A DNA stretch of 64,000 nucleotides from Paraburkholderia adhaesiva (GCF_021390575.1 NZ_JAJEJQ010000001.1:1154501-1218500); one strand, 5' to 3'; positions 19,265 through 31,001 are shown, counted from the stretch's first letter. The notes: generated by a model not told the origin, from the letters alone. Translations and numbers: made by a program.

Positions 19265-20863
19265 TTACTCGTCGCGCTGGACCGGGCGACTGGACGGCGC
19301 GTCGGCGGCGGGGAGTCTCGGCGCGAGCAGTGCGGCGGGCGCGAGCGGCACGTCGCGTGTCTTTTTGCCGTGTGCCGGCAGTTGTTCGGCGTCGGTCGGC
19401 CCGAGCGCTGCAGGGCCATCCGACGGTGCGATCGCGCCGCCGCCCAGCGCCGCCACCAGCGTGGCCTGGGCGGTGAGGCGTTCCGCGCCGATGCGTGCGA
19501 GGCCTTCCTGCGCGCGCAACAACTGCGTCTGCGCGATCAGCACATTCACATAGTCGGTGAGACCGCGGCGAAAGCCTTCCCTCGCGAGATCGAAGTTGCG
19601 CTGTGCAGCCGCGACCGAACGATGCGCGTCGTCGTCCTGGGTCGCCAGCGACCGCATGCGCACGACCTGGTCGGCGATTTCCTTGAGCGCGGTGACGATG
19701 GTCTGGTTGTACTGTTCGACGGCGATATCGTAGGCCGCCGACTGCGCGCCGAGTTGCGCGCGCAGACGCCCGCCGTCGAAGATCGGCAGCGAGAACGCGG
19801 GGCCAGCGGTGTAGCCGCCGCTCATCGACTTGAGGAACTGGAACAGCGGGCCCGCTGCGGCATAGCCGCCCATCGAGAGGAGCAGGTTCACGTTCGGATA
19901 GAACCCGGCTTTCGCGACGTCGATACCGCGCGCCTGCGCGGCCACGACCCAGCGCGCCGCGACGATGTCGGGGCGATGGCCGATCAGCTCGGCAGGCAAC
20001 GCCGAGGGAAGGCCCGCCGGGCTCGCGAGCGAGAGCGCCGGGCGCGTGATCGACTCGCCTGCGCCGGGTCCCTTTCCCGCGAGCGCGGCAAGCTGGTTCT
20101 TGCCGAGCGCGATCGCTTCTTCGAGCGCATCGACCTGGCGCTCGTATTCGGGCAGCGGCGTTTGCGCCTGACTGACTTCGAGCTGTGTGCCGATGCCACC
20201 CGCAAGGCGCTTTTGCGCGAGGGCGAGGATGTTCTGTTGCTCGCGAAGTGTTTGCTGCGCGATATCGAGCAACGCGTAGTTCATCGAGAGTTCGATGTAC
20301 GCGCGCGTCACGTTGACTTCGAGTTCCAGCCGGGCAGCACGTGCATCGGCGGCGCTCGCGTGTGCGAGGTCGAGCGCGCGCTCGGCGCTGTTTTTGTCCT
20401 GACCCCACAGGTCAAGGTGGTAGGAGAGGCCGAGCGTTGCGGTGTTGTTCCAGGTATTCGTGCCGGCGAGCGGACCCGGGCCGTAGAAGACGTTATCGGG
20501 CCATTGCTTGCGCTCGATCGACATGTCGCCGTTGATCTGCGGAAGGAGGCCCGCTGCGGCGACGCCCGCCATCGAGCGCGCCTCGCGCACGCGCGCCTGC
20601 GCGGCTGCGAGCGATGGATTTCCGGCGACCGATGCGTCGATCCAGGCGTTGAGTTGCGGGTCGTTATAGCTTCGCCACCAGTCGCTGACGGGCCACTGGG
20701 CGTCGGTGTCGGCCGCGCGGATGGCGGAGCCGGCGTCGAGTTGCGACGCGTTGGTCCGCGTGGCCTGCGGGGCAATGCCCCCGGTACTGGCGCAACCCGC
20801 GATTATCAACGAGAACGTAAGAACTCCCCATGCTACGAGTCCTTGCGATGTCGAAGGGCGCAC
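19265..20863 (-). CDS. Outer-membrane efflux lipoprotein, NodT/OprM type
   Basis: This 532-residue protein has a lipobox (LIIAGCAS, Cys at residue about 24) and two TolC/OEP repeats (about 75-270 and 290-475) with the typical LPQINGDMSIERKQW, GYAAAGPLFQFL and FSLPIFDGGRLRAQLG segments. It would form the outer-membrane channel for the pump encoded downstream. The GTG start has GGGAG 8 nt upstream. It is first in a four-gene operon, so this locus carries its own outer-membrane component, unlike the E. coli aae operon. Confidence 0.9.
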   Translation of the reverse strand: MRPSTSQGLVAWGVLTFSLIIAGCASTGGIAPQATRTNASQLDAGSAIRAADTDAQWPVSDWWRSYNDPQLNAWIDASVAGNPSLAAAQARVREARSMAGVAAAGLLPQINGDMSIERKQWPDNVFYGPGPLAGTNTWNNTATLGLSYHLDLWGQDKNSAERALDLAHASAADARAARLELEVNVTRAYIELSMNYALLDIAQQTLREQQNILALAQKRLAGGIGTQLEVSQAQTPLPEYERQVDALEEAIALGKNQLAALAGKGPGAGESITRPALSLASPAGLPSALPAELIGHRPDIVAARWVVAAQARGIDVAKAGFYPNVNLLLSMGGYAAAGPLFQFLKSMSGGYTAGPAFSLPIFDGGRLRAQLGAQSAAYDIAVEQYNQTIVTALKEIADQVVRMRSLATQDDDAHRSVAAAQRNFDLAREGFRRGLTDYVNVLIAQTQLLRAQEGLARIGAERLTAQATLVAALGGGAIAPSDGPAALGPTDAEQLPAHGKKTRDVPLAPAALLAPRLPAADAPSSRPVQRDE

Positions 20864-20935
20864 AATTTACTCCCGATCTTAACTATAGAACAATGAGCGC
20901 CATTATATTTTTTGATCTATTCCCGAATAACCGGT

Positions 20936-20954
20936 AAGAATGCAAGGCATTCTT
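20936..20954. promoter_or_regulatory. Candidate LysR-type operator in the divergent lysR / efflux promoter region
   Basis: AAGAATG and CATTCTT flank CAAGG, a 7-bp perfect inverted repeat 65 bp before the LysR start and 73 bp before the efflux operon start. Length and position fit a LysR recognition site controlling both directions. A/T-rich stretches on either side could be the promoters. Confidence 0.5.
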
Positions 20955-21018
20955 GCCACAACTGAGACAATTGACCTTGCAAAATATGTAACAATCCTTC
21001 TATCAAAAAAGGATTGGT

Positions 21019-21957
21019 ATGGACACGCTCCAAAACATGCGGGTATTTGTTCGGGTGGTCGAGGCGGGCAGCTTCACGGGCGCCGCGCAACACCTGAATA
21101 CAACGACTGCATATGCTTCGCGCGCGGTGTCGGATCTGGAGGCGCATCTGCGCACGCGTCTTCTGAACCGTACGACACGCCGGATCGCGCTCACGGAGGC
21201 GGGGGAGCGCTACCTGCAGCGCTGCGAGCAGATCCTCGCGTATGTTGACGAGGCGGAAGCGGAAGCGGGTCACGCCCAGGCGCAGCCCGCGGGCAAGCTG
21301 AAGATCCACGCGATGACGAGCTTCGGCCAGCACTATGTCGTCCCGGCGGTGGGAGCGTACCAGCAGGTCTACCCGGACGTGAACGTGGAGCTGACGCTCG
21401 CGCAGCGCATGCCGGACCTGCTCGACGAGGGCTACGACGTGGCGCTCGTTCTCGCAACCGACCTGCCCGATTCGGGATTCGTCTCGCAGCGCATCGCGAG
21501 CGCGTTCAGTATCGCGTGCGCGTCGCCTGCGTATCTGGAGCGCCGCGGTGTGCCGAAGACACCCAGCGATCTCGCCAATCACACCTGCCTGCAACTCGTG
21601 ACGCCGGTTTTCCCGACCTCGCAATGGCAGTTCAGCGGCCCCAAGGGCGAAGAGACGGTGAACCTCGGCACGGCAACGTTCCAGGTGAACGTCGCCGAGG
21701 CAATGGCGGTGGCGGTGCGCGAGGGCATGGGCGTCGGCCTCTTGCCGATCTATTCGGCTATCGGCGGGCTGCGAAGCGGCGAACTCGTCTGGATCCTGCC
21801 CGAATACAAGTCGCAGGAGATGAATGTGTACGCGATGTACCCGTCGCGTCAGTATCTTGACGCGAAGATCCGTACCTGGGTCGAACTGCTGCGCGAGAGA
21901 CTGCCCGTCACTTTCGCGAACGATCAGACCGAACTGCGCAAGTTCGCGCGGACCTGA
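21019..21957 (+). CDS. LysR-family regulator, AaeR-like by position
   Basis: This 312-residue protein has the N-terminal winged helix-turn-helix (MRVFVRVVEAGSFTGAAQHL, residues about 7-26) and the LysR substrate-binding domain (about 90-295; GKLKIHAMTSFGQHYV, then AVREGMGVGLLP). It is divergent from the efflux operon, the classic place for its regulator. AaeR of E. coli responds to aromatic acids. The ligand here is not shown. AAGGA precedes the ATG at 21019. Confidence 0.88.
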   Translation: MDTLQNMRVFVRVVEAGSFTGAAQHLNTTTAYASRAVSDLEAHLRTRLLNRTTRRIALTEAGERYLQRCEQILAYVDEAEAEAGHAQAQPAGKLKIHAMTSFGQHYVVPAVGAYQQVYPDVNVELTLAQRMPDLLDEGYDVALVLATDLPDSGFVSQRIASAFSIACASPAYLERRGVPKTPSDLANHTCLQLVTPVFPTSQWQFSGPKGEETVNLGTATFQVNVAEAMAVAVREGMGVGLLPIYSAIGGLRSGELVWILPEYKSQEMNVYAMYPSRQYLDAKIRTWVELLRERLPVTFANDQTELRKFART

Positions 21958-22142
21958 ACCTGAACGCGGTGCCAGTGTGCGTGCCGGCGGTTCGGGCTGC
22001 TTCACAGGCTACCGGACTTGTGACAGGCCGTTACAGGCGATGCGTATCGCAACACTTCCTTACGCCCGGGCTTCCGGCGCTTTGCTAACGTAGCGGGACT
22101 CTTTGCCGCCAACGTTCAATTCGCCAGACCCGGAGGATTTCC

Positions 22143-22304
22143 ATGGATACGCATCTGATGATCGGCATCGCCGTGATGATGGGCCTGATCGGCATCGCCG
22201 CGTCACGCGATCTTCTGAGCATGCGCCGCTCGCGGCTTCAGCCGGTGTCGCTGCGCGCACGGCGCGCAGACGATGCGCCGGCACGGTCGCGAGGCTTGCG
22301 CTGA
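22143..22304 (+). CDS. Small membrane protein of unknown function
   Basis: This is a 53-residue frame with a strong CGGAGG ribosome-binding site 7 nt before the ATG. Residues 5-20 (LMIGIAVMMGLIGIAA) form one hydrophobic helix, followed by an Arg-rich tail that would stay in the cytoplasm. No family recognised. The ribosome-binding site, the single clean helix and its place in an otherwise empty gap support a real gene. The stop is at 22302-22304. Confidence 0.5.
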   Translation: MDTHLMIGIAVMMGLIGIAASRDLLSMRRSRLQPVSLRARRADDAPARSRGLR

Positions 22305-22495
22305 GCGTGTCGCTGGCTCGGCGCGTTTCATTCGCGTGACGGCGGGAAGTACGGTGTCCGAAGCTTCACCCTGACACGCGCCAACATTCTTCTTTCTTTC
22401 AGCGAGCGTGGCTCGCACAGTGCGCTAACTCGATCAACGCGGATTTTCCGGTGGGTTCCCGCCCTGGTGGCGCCGACCCGCTGCGTCTGCGCCCG

Positions 22496-23302
22496 TCAAA
22501 TCTCCACGACCTTGTCCCACGCGAACGCGGGGTTCTCCGGCAGCCCGGTGCGGCGGTCGCGATAGCCGCGCGGATTGCACACGACGCGTGTGCCGTTGAT
22601 CGCGTAGTCGAAGCACGAGTGTGTGTGGCCGTGCACCCATAGCGCAACGGGTGCTCGAACCAGCGCATCGAGGTCGCTCACGAAGCCCGCCGACACCAGA
22701 TCATCCGCGTAGCGCTCAGCCAGGCTCTGCCGGTGAGGCGCGTGGTGCGAGACGACAATCGTCTTGCCCGCGAACGGCTTCGCAAGCTCCTCTTTCAGCC
22801 ACGCGAGTGCGTGCGCGTGCAGCGCGAGCGTGTCCTGCGGCGTGAAGTCGTGCGCAAGTGCCCCAGGGCTGTCCGGCCACGATACCTGGATCAATCCGCG
22901 AAAGTCGAGCATCACGCGCTGCGCGGCGGCAATCGACTTCGCGCGCGCCTCTTCGTCGGCGCCATAGAGCGCGAAGTCCGTCCACAGCGTCGTGCCGAGC
23001 ACGCGCCAGCCGCCTGCCGGATCGACGAGCGTCGAGTTATTCAGGAAGTGGACGTGGTCGACGGTGGATGCGGCATCGCGCATCGCCGTTTCCAGCGCGC
23101 CGAACTCGCCGTCGTAGTACTCGTGGTTGCCCGGTACGTAGACGACCGGCACCTGCGGATCGAATGTTTCAGCCGCCCAGCGCAAGCCGAGCGCGTGGTT
23201 GTGGATGTCCCCCGCGAGCACGACGAGATCGGCCTCGGCATGCGGGATCGTGTCAGGCTCGTCGTTCTCGAGATGCAGGTCGGACAGCACGCGGATCTTC
23301 AC
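22496..23302 (-). CDS. Calcineurin-like metallophosphoesterase
   Basis: This 268-residue protein has the five family blocks: SDLHLE (residues about 7-12), LAGDIHN (about 29-35), PGNHEYYDG (about 57-65), VSHHAPH (about 176-182) and VHGHTHSC (about 215-222). These hold the two metal ions. It is a cytoplasmic phosphoesterase of unknown substrate. GTG start with GGAGA upstream. It ends near a short non-coding gap and lies just downstream of the flavoprotein gene on the same strand. Confidence 0.9.
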   Translation of the reverse strand: MKIRVLSDLHLENDEPDTIPHAEADLVVLAGDIHNHALGLRWAAETFDPQVPVVYVPGNHEYYDGEFGALETAMRDAASTVDHVHFLNNSTLVDPAGGWRVLGTTLWTDFALYGADEEARAKSIAAAQRVMLDFRGLIQVSWPDSPGALAHDFTPQDTLALHAHALAWLKEELAKPFAGKTIVVSHHAPHRQSLAERYADDLVSAGFVSDLDALVRAPVALWVHGHTHSCFDYAINGTRVVCNPRGYRDRRTGLPENPAFAWDKVVEI

Positions 23303-23339
23303 GATGTCGTCTCCAGATTGACTCCACCAGCGCGCGCAA

Positions 23340-24758
23340 TCAACGCAGCACCTTGCCCGGATTCATGAGGTTCAGCGGATCGAGCGCCGTTTTGATCGCA
23401 CGCATCAACTTCAGTTCGACCGCGCTCTTGTAGTGCGCTGCCTCGTCGACTTTCAACTGCCCGAGGCCGTGTTCCGCGCTGATCGTTCCGCGATGGCGCT
23501 GCACGCTGTCGTAGACGATGCGGTTCAAGGTTTTCTCGTTTTCCGCGAGGAAACGCTTCGGATCGCCGCCTTCGGGCGCCTGTACGTTGTAGTGCAGGTT
23601 GCCGTCGCCGAGGTGGCCGAAGGTCACCATGCGGGCACCTGGCACCTCACGTGCGATCTCGGCGTCCGTCTCTTCGATGAACTGGCCGATACGCGAGATC
23701 GGCACGCCGACGTCGTGCTTCACGTTCAGCCCTTCCTGCGACTGGGCGAGAGAAATGTGTTCGCGCAGGTCCCAGAACGCCTGCGATTGCGCGAGGCTTT
23801 CGGCGACCACGGCGTCTTCCACAAGGCCCTCTTCGAGCGCCGTTTCCATCAGGCGCTCGAAGAGCGTGCGCGCGTGTTCCTCGCTCTCGTTGTCGGAGAG
23901 TTCGAGTAGCACGACCTGCGCATGCCGCGTCTGGAACGGATAGCGCAGCTGCGGGAAATGGCGCCCGACGAGCTGCATGCAGAAGTCCGACATCAGCTCG
24001 AAACCGGTCAGTAGCGGCCCGGCGTGGCGTTGTGCGAGCGCGAGGAAATCGAGCGCGGCGTACGCAGAGCCGAGTCCGGCGAGCGCGGTGACGCGCGCGG
24101 CCGGCTGCGGATGCAGTTTCATCACGGCGGCAGTGATGACGCCAAGCGTCCCTTCGGCGCCGATGAACAGGTCGCGCAGATCGTAGCCGGTGTTGTCCTT
24201 GCGCAGACCGCGCAGGCCGTCCCAGATCTCGCCTTCCGGCGTGACGACTTCGAGTCCGAGGCACAGCTCGCGCGTGTTGCCGTAGCGCAGTACGCCCGTG
24301 CCCCCGGCGTTCGTCGAGAGGTTGCCGCCGATCGTGCAACTGCCCTCCGACGCGAGCGACAGCGGGAACAGACGCCCGGTTTCGGCCGCGCGCGTCTGGA
24401 CGTCGGCGAGGATCACGCCGGCTTCCGCGGTGATGGTGTTGTTGTGGGGATCGATCTCGCGTACGCGGTTCAGGCGCCGCAGGCTCAGCACGGCTTGCTG
24501 GCCGGACGCGTCGGGTGTCGCGCCGCCCGCGAGGCCGGTATTGCCGCCTTGCGGCACCAGCGCCACGCGGTGCTCGCGAGCGAGCTTCACGATGGCCGCG
24601 ACTTCGCCGGTGTCAGCCGGGCACAGCACCGCGCGCGCTGCGCCTTGATAGCGGCGGCGCCAGTCGCCGAGGTAGGGCGCCGCGTCGTCGGCGTCGGTCA
24701 GGACGTGCTGCGTGCCGATCGCGGCGGCGCAGGCTTCGAGAAAGGCGGTGTTGCTCAT
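23340..24758 (-). CDS. FAD-binding oxidoreductase, D-2-hydroxyglutarate dehydrogenase-like
   Basis: This 472-residue VAO/PCMH-fold protein has the FAD-binding segments VALVPQGGNTGLAGGATP (residues about 65-82), GSCTIGGNLSTNAGG (about 138-152) and GAEGTLGVIT, and a C-terminal FAD-oxidase domain with GHLGDGNLHYNV and SAEHGLGQ. These are typical of the D2HGDH / GlcD / DLD group, which oxidises 2-hydroxy acids and passes electrons to a quinone or ETF. No glcEF partners are present, which favours a D-2-hydroxyglutarate dehydrogenase-like enzyme over glycolate oxidase. Confidence 0.87.
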   Translation of the reverse strand: MSNTAFLEACAAAIGTQHVLTDADDAAPYLGDWRRRYQGAARAVLCPADTGEVAAIVKLAREHRVALVPQGGNTGLAGGATPDASGQQAVLSLRRLNRVREIDPHNNTITAEAGVILADVQTRAAETGRLFPLSLASEGSCTIGGNLSTNAGGTGVLRYGNTRELCLGLEVVTPEGEIWDGLRGLRKDNTGYDLRDLFIGAEGTLGVITAAVMKLHPQPAARVTALAGLGSAYAALDFLALAQRHAGPLLTGFELMSDFCMQLVGRHFPQLRYPFQTRHAQVVLLELSDNESEEHARTLFERLMETALEEGLVEDAVVAESLAQSQAFWDLREHISLAQSQEGLNVKHDVGVPISRIGQFIEETDAEIAREVPGARMVTFGHLGDGNLHYNVQAPEGGDPKRFLAENEKTLNRIVYDSVQRHRGTISAEHGLGQLKVDEAAHYKSAVELKLMRAIKTALDPLNLMNPGKVLR

Positions 24759-24962
24759 GATGTCGGGGTGTGGGCGCGGGCGGGGAAACGCGAGCGTCGC
24801 TCGTAACTTTGGGCAGATGTTTCAGTGTGACACGGCTGACGTGACCGCGGTGCGCTCGCTCTCAGGCGGCTGCTGTGGCGTGACGGCGTCTGGGCGGTGT
24901 CGGCGGCGCGATCTGTGCGCCGCCTCGCCGGTTGGCGCGGCGGCCGTGCAGCTGACACACGT

Positions 24963-27452
<2,490 letters not shown>

Positions 27453-27498
27453 TGCGATTGCGGCGGTTGCGCGGCCGCAGTGCTTGCGGCCTGTCGAT

Positions 27499-27819
27499 CT
27501 AGAGCGAAATCTTTCCGCGGCAGATATCCGCGAACATCACCCAGTCGCCCATCAAACTGTAGATGGGGTGACGAAAGGTGGCCGGGCGGTTCTTCTCGAA
27601 CGCGAAGTGGCCCACCCAGGCGAACCCGTAGCCGCAAATGACTGCCGCCGGGAGCCAGAACCACATGCCGGTGGCGATGGCCATGGCAATGCAGCCGATC
27701 ACGCCCAGCGAGCCGACGAAGTGCAGGCGCCGCGACGTGAGATTGCTATGTTCGCTCAGATAGTACGGATAGAACTCCGCAAAATTCGCGAAGTGCTCGG
27801 TGTGGGTTGCGTGGTTCAT
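27499..27819 (-). CDS. DUF962 / Mpo1-like protein
   Basis: This 106-residue protein has FYPYYLSEHSNLTSRRLHFVGS-type sequence, a central membrane hairpin (IGCIAMAIATGMWFWLPAAV) and GHFAFEKNRPATFRHPIYS. The conserved histidines are those of the DUF962 family, whose yeast member Mpo1 is an iron-dependent dioxygenase of 2-hydroxy fatty acids. The bacterial role is not known. The ATG at 27819 follows GGAGGAGAC. Longer in-frame sequence upstream is antisense to other genes. Confidence 0.86.
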   Translation of the reverse strand: MNHATHTEHFANFAEFYPYYLSEHSNLTSRRLHFVGSLGVIGCIAMAIATGMWFWLPAAVICGYGFAWVGHFAFEKNRPATFRHPIYSLMGDWVMFADICRGKISL

Positions 27820-27971
27820 CGTCTCCTCCTTTGTTCGGTGGCGTGCTTCGCGCGCTGTCCAGACGCCGCGGCAACCGTCTTGTAAGGCAATCCCATTTTC
27901 CGGCGATCTGTCAGGCGGCGCAACCTGACCTGGCGGCTTGCTCGCCCCCATGTTTTCCCGCGTTTGACGGC

Positions 27972-28790
27972 CTATGGCTGCACGGCAAACGCGTAGAGCG
28001 CGTCGAGCGTCGCGTCCGGCTGCTCGGTCATCAGCGCGTGGCCTGCGTCGACCGTCACCGTGTCTACCGGTACGCCGGCTTGTTTGAGCGCATCGGCGAG
28101 CGCGCGCGTTGCGCGCGGCGGCGTCATCGCGTCGTTCCGTCCCACCACGAACCGCACCGGGCAGCGCACCTTCGCTGCGCTCGCGAGTCCGTCCGCGTAA
28201 TCGTTGCAGGCCGCGAAATCGATATGGAAGAGTTGCGGCTCGCCACGCGCCGAAACGCGCTCCATCAGCCGCTGGTTCACGCCGCGCAGCCAGAAGCCCG
28301 GACCCGGACTCGATGGCTTCGCAGCAAGCGTCGAATGCGACCACTGGTTCACGAGCGCGATCGCTTCGGGCTCGCGCTCGCGGGCCGCGTCGAGCAGCAT
28401 CGGCGATACCGTCATCGGGAACGCGGTGGCGAGTAGCGCCACGCGGCGCGCGCGCTCCGGATGGCGTGCCGCGAATTCGAGCGCGATGAGCGAGCCCATG
28501 CTGTGTCCCGCGACGAACGCCTCGCGCACGCCGAGCGCATCGAGCAGCGCGGCGAGCCAGTCGGCAAGCGCACCGATGCTCGCGAGCGCGGGACCCGCGC
28601 TGCGCATGTGGCCGGGCAGATCGACAGCGAGTACGGAAAAGCCGTGATGCGCGAAGTAGCGCGATTGCAGGCCCCAGACGCTGTGATCGTGCTCGGCGCC
28701 GTGGACGAACACGGCGACAGGCCGCGCCGGATCGAATGCTCGCGTGCCGGTGTAGGCGTAGACCGGCTTGCCTTGCACGTCGACGATCAT
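27972..28790 (-). CDS. Alpha/beta-fold hydrolase coupled to metY
   Basis: This 272-residue protein has an oxyanion segment VFVHGAEHDHSVWG, the nucleophile elbow AGHSMGSLIALEFAARH (Ser at residue about 96), a likely acid in VVGRNDAMTPP and the catalytic His in DAGHALMTEQ. The ATG at 28790 overlaps the metY stop as ATGA, so the two are probably translated together. Its substrate is unknown. The coupling suggests an ester or thioester linked to methionine or homoserine metabolism, but that is inference. Confidence 0.85.
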   Translation of the reverse strand: MIVDVQGKPVYAYTGTRAFDPARPVAVFVHGAEHDHSVWGLQSRYFAHHGFSVLAVDLPGHMRSAGPALASIGALADWLAALLDALGVREAFVAGHSMGSLIALEFAARHPERARRVALLATAFPMTVSPMLLDAAREREPEAIALVNQWSHSTLAAKPSSPGPGFWLRGVNQRLMERVSARGEPQLFHIDFAACNDYADGLASAAKVRCPVRFVVGRNDAMTPPRATRALADALKQAGVPVDTVTVDAGHALMTEQPDATLDALYAFAVQP

Positions 28791-30115
28791 GACGCCTCCT
28801 TGCCAGCCGTCTTCGCGCGAGCACCGGATGCGGCCTTTTGCGACGCCTTGAGCGCGCGTTTGAGGTCGTCGATGAGGTCGTCGGGATCTTCGAGGCCGAT
28901 CGAGAGGCGGATCGTACCTTCCGTGATGCCTGCGGCAGCGAGGGCGGTCGCGTCCATGCGGAAATGCGTCGTCGAGGCGGGATGGATCACGAGCGAGCGC
29001 GCGTCGCCGACGTTCGCGAGATGCGAGAAAAGCGACAGCGATTCGATGAAGCGTTTGCCCGCTTCGCGTGTGCCACGCAGGTTGAAGCTGAACACTGCGC
29101 CCGCGCCGCGCGGCAGCAGACGTTGTGCGAGCGCGTGATCGGGGTGGTCGGGCAATTCCGGATACGCGACCGATTCGACGGCCTCGTTCGCGACGAGAAA
29201 CTCGACGATGCGTCGCGTATTGGCGATGTGCCGTTCCATGCGCAGCGGCAGCGTCTCGATGCCCTGCAGCAATTGCCACGCCGCCTGCGGATGCAGGCAC
29301 GCGCCGAAGTCGCGCAAGCCCTCGCGGCGCGCGCGCAGCAAGAAAGGCGCGACCGTGCTCTCTTCGGCGAAAACCATGCCGTGAAAGCCTGCGTACGGTT
29401 CGGTGAACTCCGGGAATCGACCCGACGCCTCGAAGTCGAACGTGCCGCCGTCCACGAGCACGCCGCCGATCGTCGTGCCGTGGCCGCCGAGGAATTTCGT
29501 CGCCGAGTGATAGACGAAGTCCGCCCCGTGTTCGAAGGGGCGCAGCAGCCAGGGTGTCGTGAACGTGGAATCGACGAGAAGCGGCACGCGATGATCGTGC
29601 GCGATCTGCGCGACGGCGGCGATGTCGAGCACGTCGAGGCCCGGATTGCCGAGCGTCTCGCCGAAGAGAAGCCGCGTGTTGGGCCGCAGCGCAGCGCGCC
29701 ATGCGTCGAGATCGCCGGGTTTGACGAAGGTCGTCTCGATGCCGAAGCGTCGCAGCGTGTAGTCGAGCAGGTTGTGCGAGCCGCCGTACAGCGCCGCCGA
29801 CGCGACGATATGCGAACCAGCGCCCATCAACGTGGCAATCGCGAGATGCAGCGCGGCCTGACCGCTCGCGGTGCCGATCGCGCCCGCGCCGCCTTCGAGC
29901 GCAGCGACGCGCTCCTCGAAAACGGCGACCGTGGGGTTCGAGATCCGCGAATAGACATGGCCCGCGCGCTCCATGTTGAAGAGGGCGGCGGCGTGATCGG
30001 TATCGCGGAAGCTGAACGAGGTGGTCTGGTAGATCGGCGTCGCACGGGCGCCGGTGGCGGGGTCGGGTGCCGCGCCGGCATGCAGCGCGAGCGTATCGAA
30101 ACGGGTATCGGGCAT
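28787..30115 (-). CDS. metY: O-acetylhomoserine sulfhydrylase (Cys/Met PLP enzyme)
   Basis: This 442-residue PLP fold-type I enzyme has YSRISNPTVAVFEERVAALEGG (residues about 55-76, split by the conserved Tyr-Ser-Arg), the cofactor lysine in HSATKFLGGHGTTIGG (Lys at about 206) and the C-terminal SLVIHPASTTH loop. Length and sequence fit O-acetylhomoserine aminocarboxypropyltransferase rather than cystathionine gamma-synthase. It makes homocysteine directly from O-acetylhomoserine and sulfide. It forms an ATGA-coupled pair with the hydrolase at 27972. Confidence 0.92.
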   Translation of the reverse strand: MPDTRFDTLALHAGAAPDPATGARATPIYQTTSFSFRDTDHAAALFNMERAGHVYSRISNPTVAVFEERVAALEGGAGAIGTASGQAALHLAIATLMGAGSHIVASAALYGGSHNLLDYTLRRFGIETTFVKPGDLDAWRAALRPNTRLLFGETLGNPGLDVLDIAAVAQIAHDHRVPLLVDSTFTTPWLLRPFEHGADFVYHSATKFLGGHGTTIGGVLVDGGTFDFEASGRFPEFTEPYAGFHGMVFAEESTVAPFLLRARREGLRDFGACLHPQAAWQLLQGIETLPLRMERHIANTRRIVEFLVANEAVESVAYPELPDHPDHALAQRLLPRGAGAVFSFNLRGTREAGKRFIESLSLFSHLANVGDARSLVIHPASTTHFRMDATALAAAGITEGTIRLSIGLEDPDDLIDDLKRALKASQKAASGARAKTAGKEAS

Positions 30116-30430
30116 CGTGGCAGCGCGGCCGGCGTGTGGCCGGCGTCGGAGATCAGGTAAGGCAATCGTAGCATTGCCGGGGGCGCGGCCAGGGGCTTTC
30201 CTCGCGCGGCGGCCCGCAGATGGGTTCCACTTGGCGGTTTTTTCGGGACGGATGGGCTCGTAGCGCGGTCCCGGATGCGTTTTGGGCTTGTTCCGGGCGC
30301 GGTTCTGATCGGGCTTGCATGCCGCAGTCCGTTTGCTTTCCTTTTGGCGGCCTTTCCGCTAGGATCGAAAACAGGTAGGTATCTATTCGGCATCTCCCCC
30401 CATATACGCGGCATTTTCAGGAGACACATC
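30116..30430. other. Divergent intergenic region between metY and the CBS-domain gene
   Basis: There is no gene in these 315 bp. The minus strand has a TACGAT -10-like box inside a short inverted repeat (GGCAAT ... ATTGCC, about 30161-30178), suitable for metY. The CBS side has a T-rich stretch near 30238 and CAGGAGA before its start. I looked for SAM- and SAH-riboswitch cores and found none. Confidence 0.4.
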
Positions 30431-30886
30431 ATGCGCGTGAGCGACATCCTCAAGGTCAAGGGCAACGCGCTCTTTACCGTCACGCCCGACACCTTGTTGA
30501 AGGACGCAGCCACGACCATGGCCGAGCATGACATCGGCTCGCTGGTCGTGATGGAGTATGGCGATCTTGTCGGCATGCTGACATTCCGCGAGGTTATCCT
30601 CACGTTGCGTACGAACGACGGCAGCGTCGGCACCTCGACGATCCGCAAGGTCATGGACGATCATCCCATCTCCTGCACGCCGGAAACCGATGTCGACGAA
30701 GTCCGCCGCATCATGCTCGAGCATCACGTGCGCTATCTGCCGGTGATGGAGAGCCGTACGCTGATGGGCGTGATTTCGTTTTACGATGTCGCGAAGGCGG
30801 TGGTGGAGGCGCAGGACTTCGAGAATCGTCTGCTGAAGGCGTATATTCGCGACTGGCCCGAGGAGGAGCGCCACGTGGCGCGATAA
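30431..30886 (+). CDS. Two-CBS-domain protein
   Basis: This 151-residue protein is made of two CBS motifs (residues about 1-60 with LLKDAATTMAEHDIGSLVVM, and about 72-130 with PETDVDEVRRIMLEHHVRYLPVM). Tandem CBS pairs bind adenine nucleotides and regulate partner proteins. No partner is fused. Start at the ATG after CAGGAGA. A terminator follows directly. Confidence 0.9.
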   Translation: MRVSDILKVKGNALFTVTPDTLLKDAATTMAEHDIGSLVVMEYGDLVGMLTFREVILTLRTNDGSVGTSTIRKVMDDHPISCTPETDVDEVRRIMLEHHVRYLPVMESRTLMGVISFYDVAKAVVEAQDFENRLLKAYIRDWPEEERHVAR

Positions 30887-30930
30887 TCGGCGTCAAGCGT
30901 CGACGTGAAGCGTTCTTCGCTTCGAACAGG

Positions 30931-30957
30931 AAAAAGCGCGCGTCAGGCGCGCTTTTT
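30931..30957. terminator. Rho-independent terminator after the CBS-domain gene
   Basis: AAAAAGCGCGC and GCGCGCTTTTT form a perfect stem around a 5-nt loop, followed by the T-run. Confidence 0.88.
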
Positions 30958-31001
30958 CGCGTCTGGACCCCTTAACCTCTGTCAGATCCGGGCTGCTTCC
31001 G

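Noticed and set aside
30116..30430. SAM or SAH riboswitch upstream of metY
   Set aside because: The conserved cores I know (for example GAGGAGCG of the SAH class) were not found and no convincing pseudoknot was seen.
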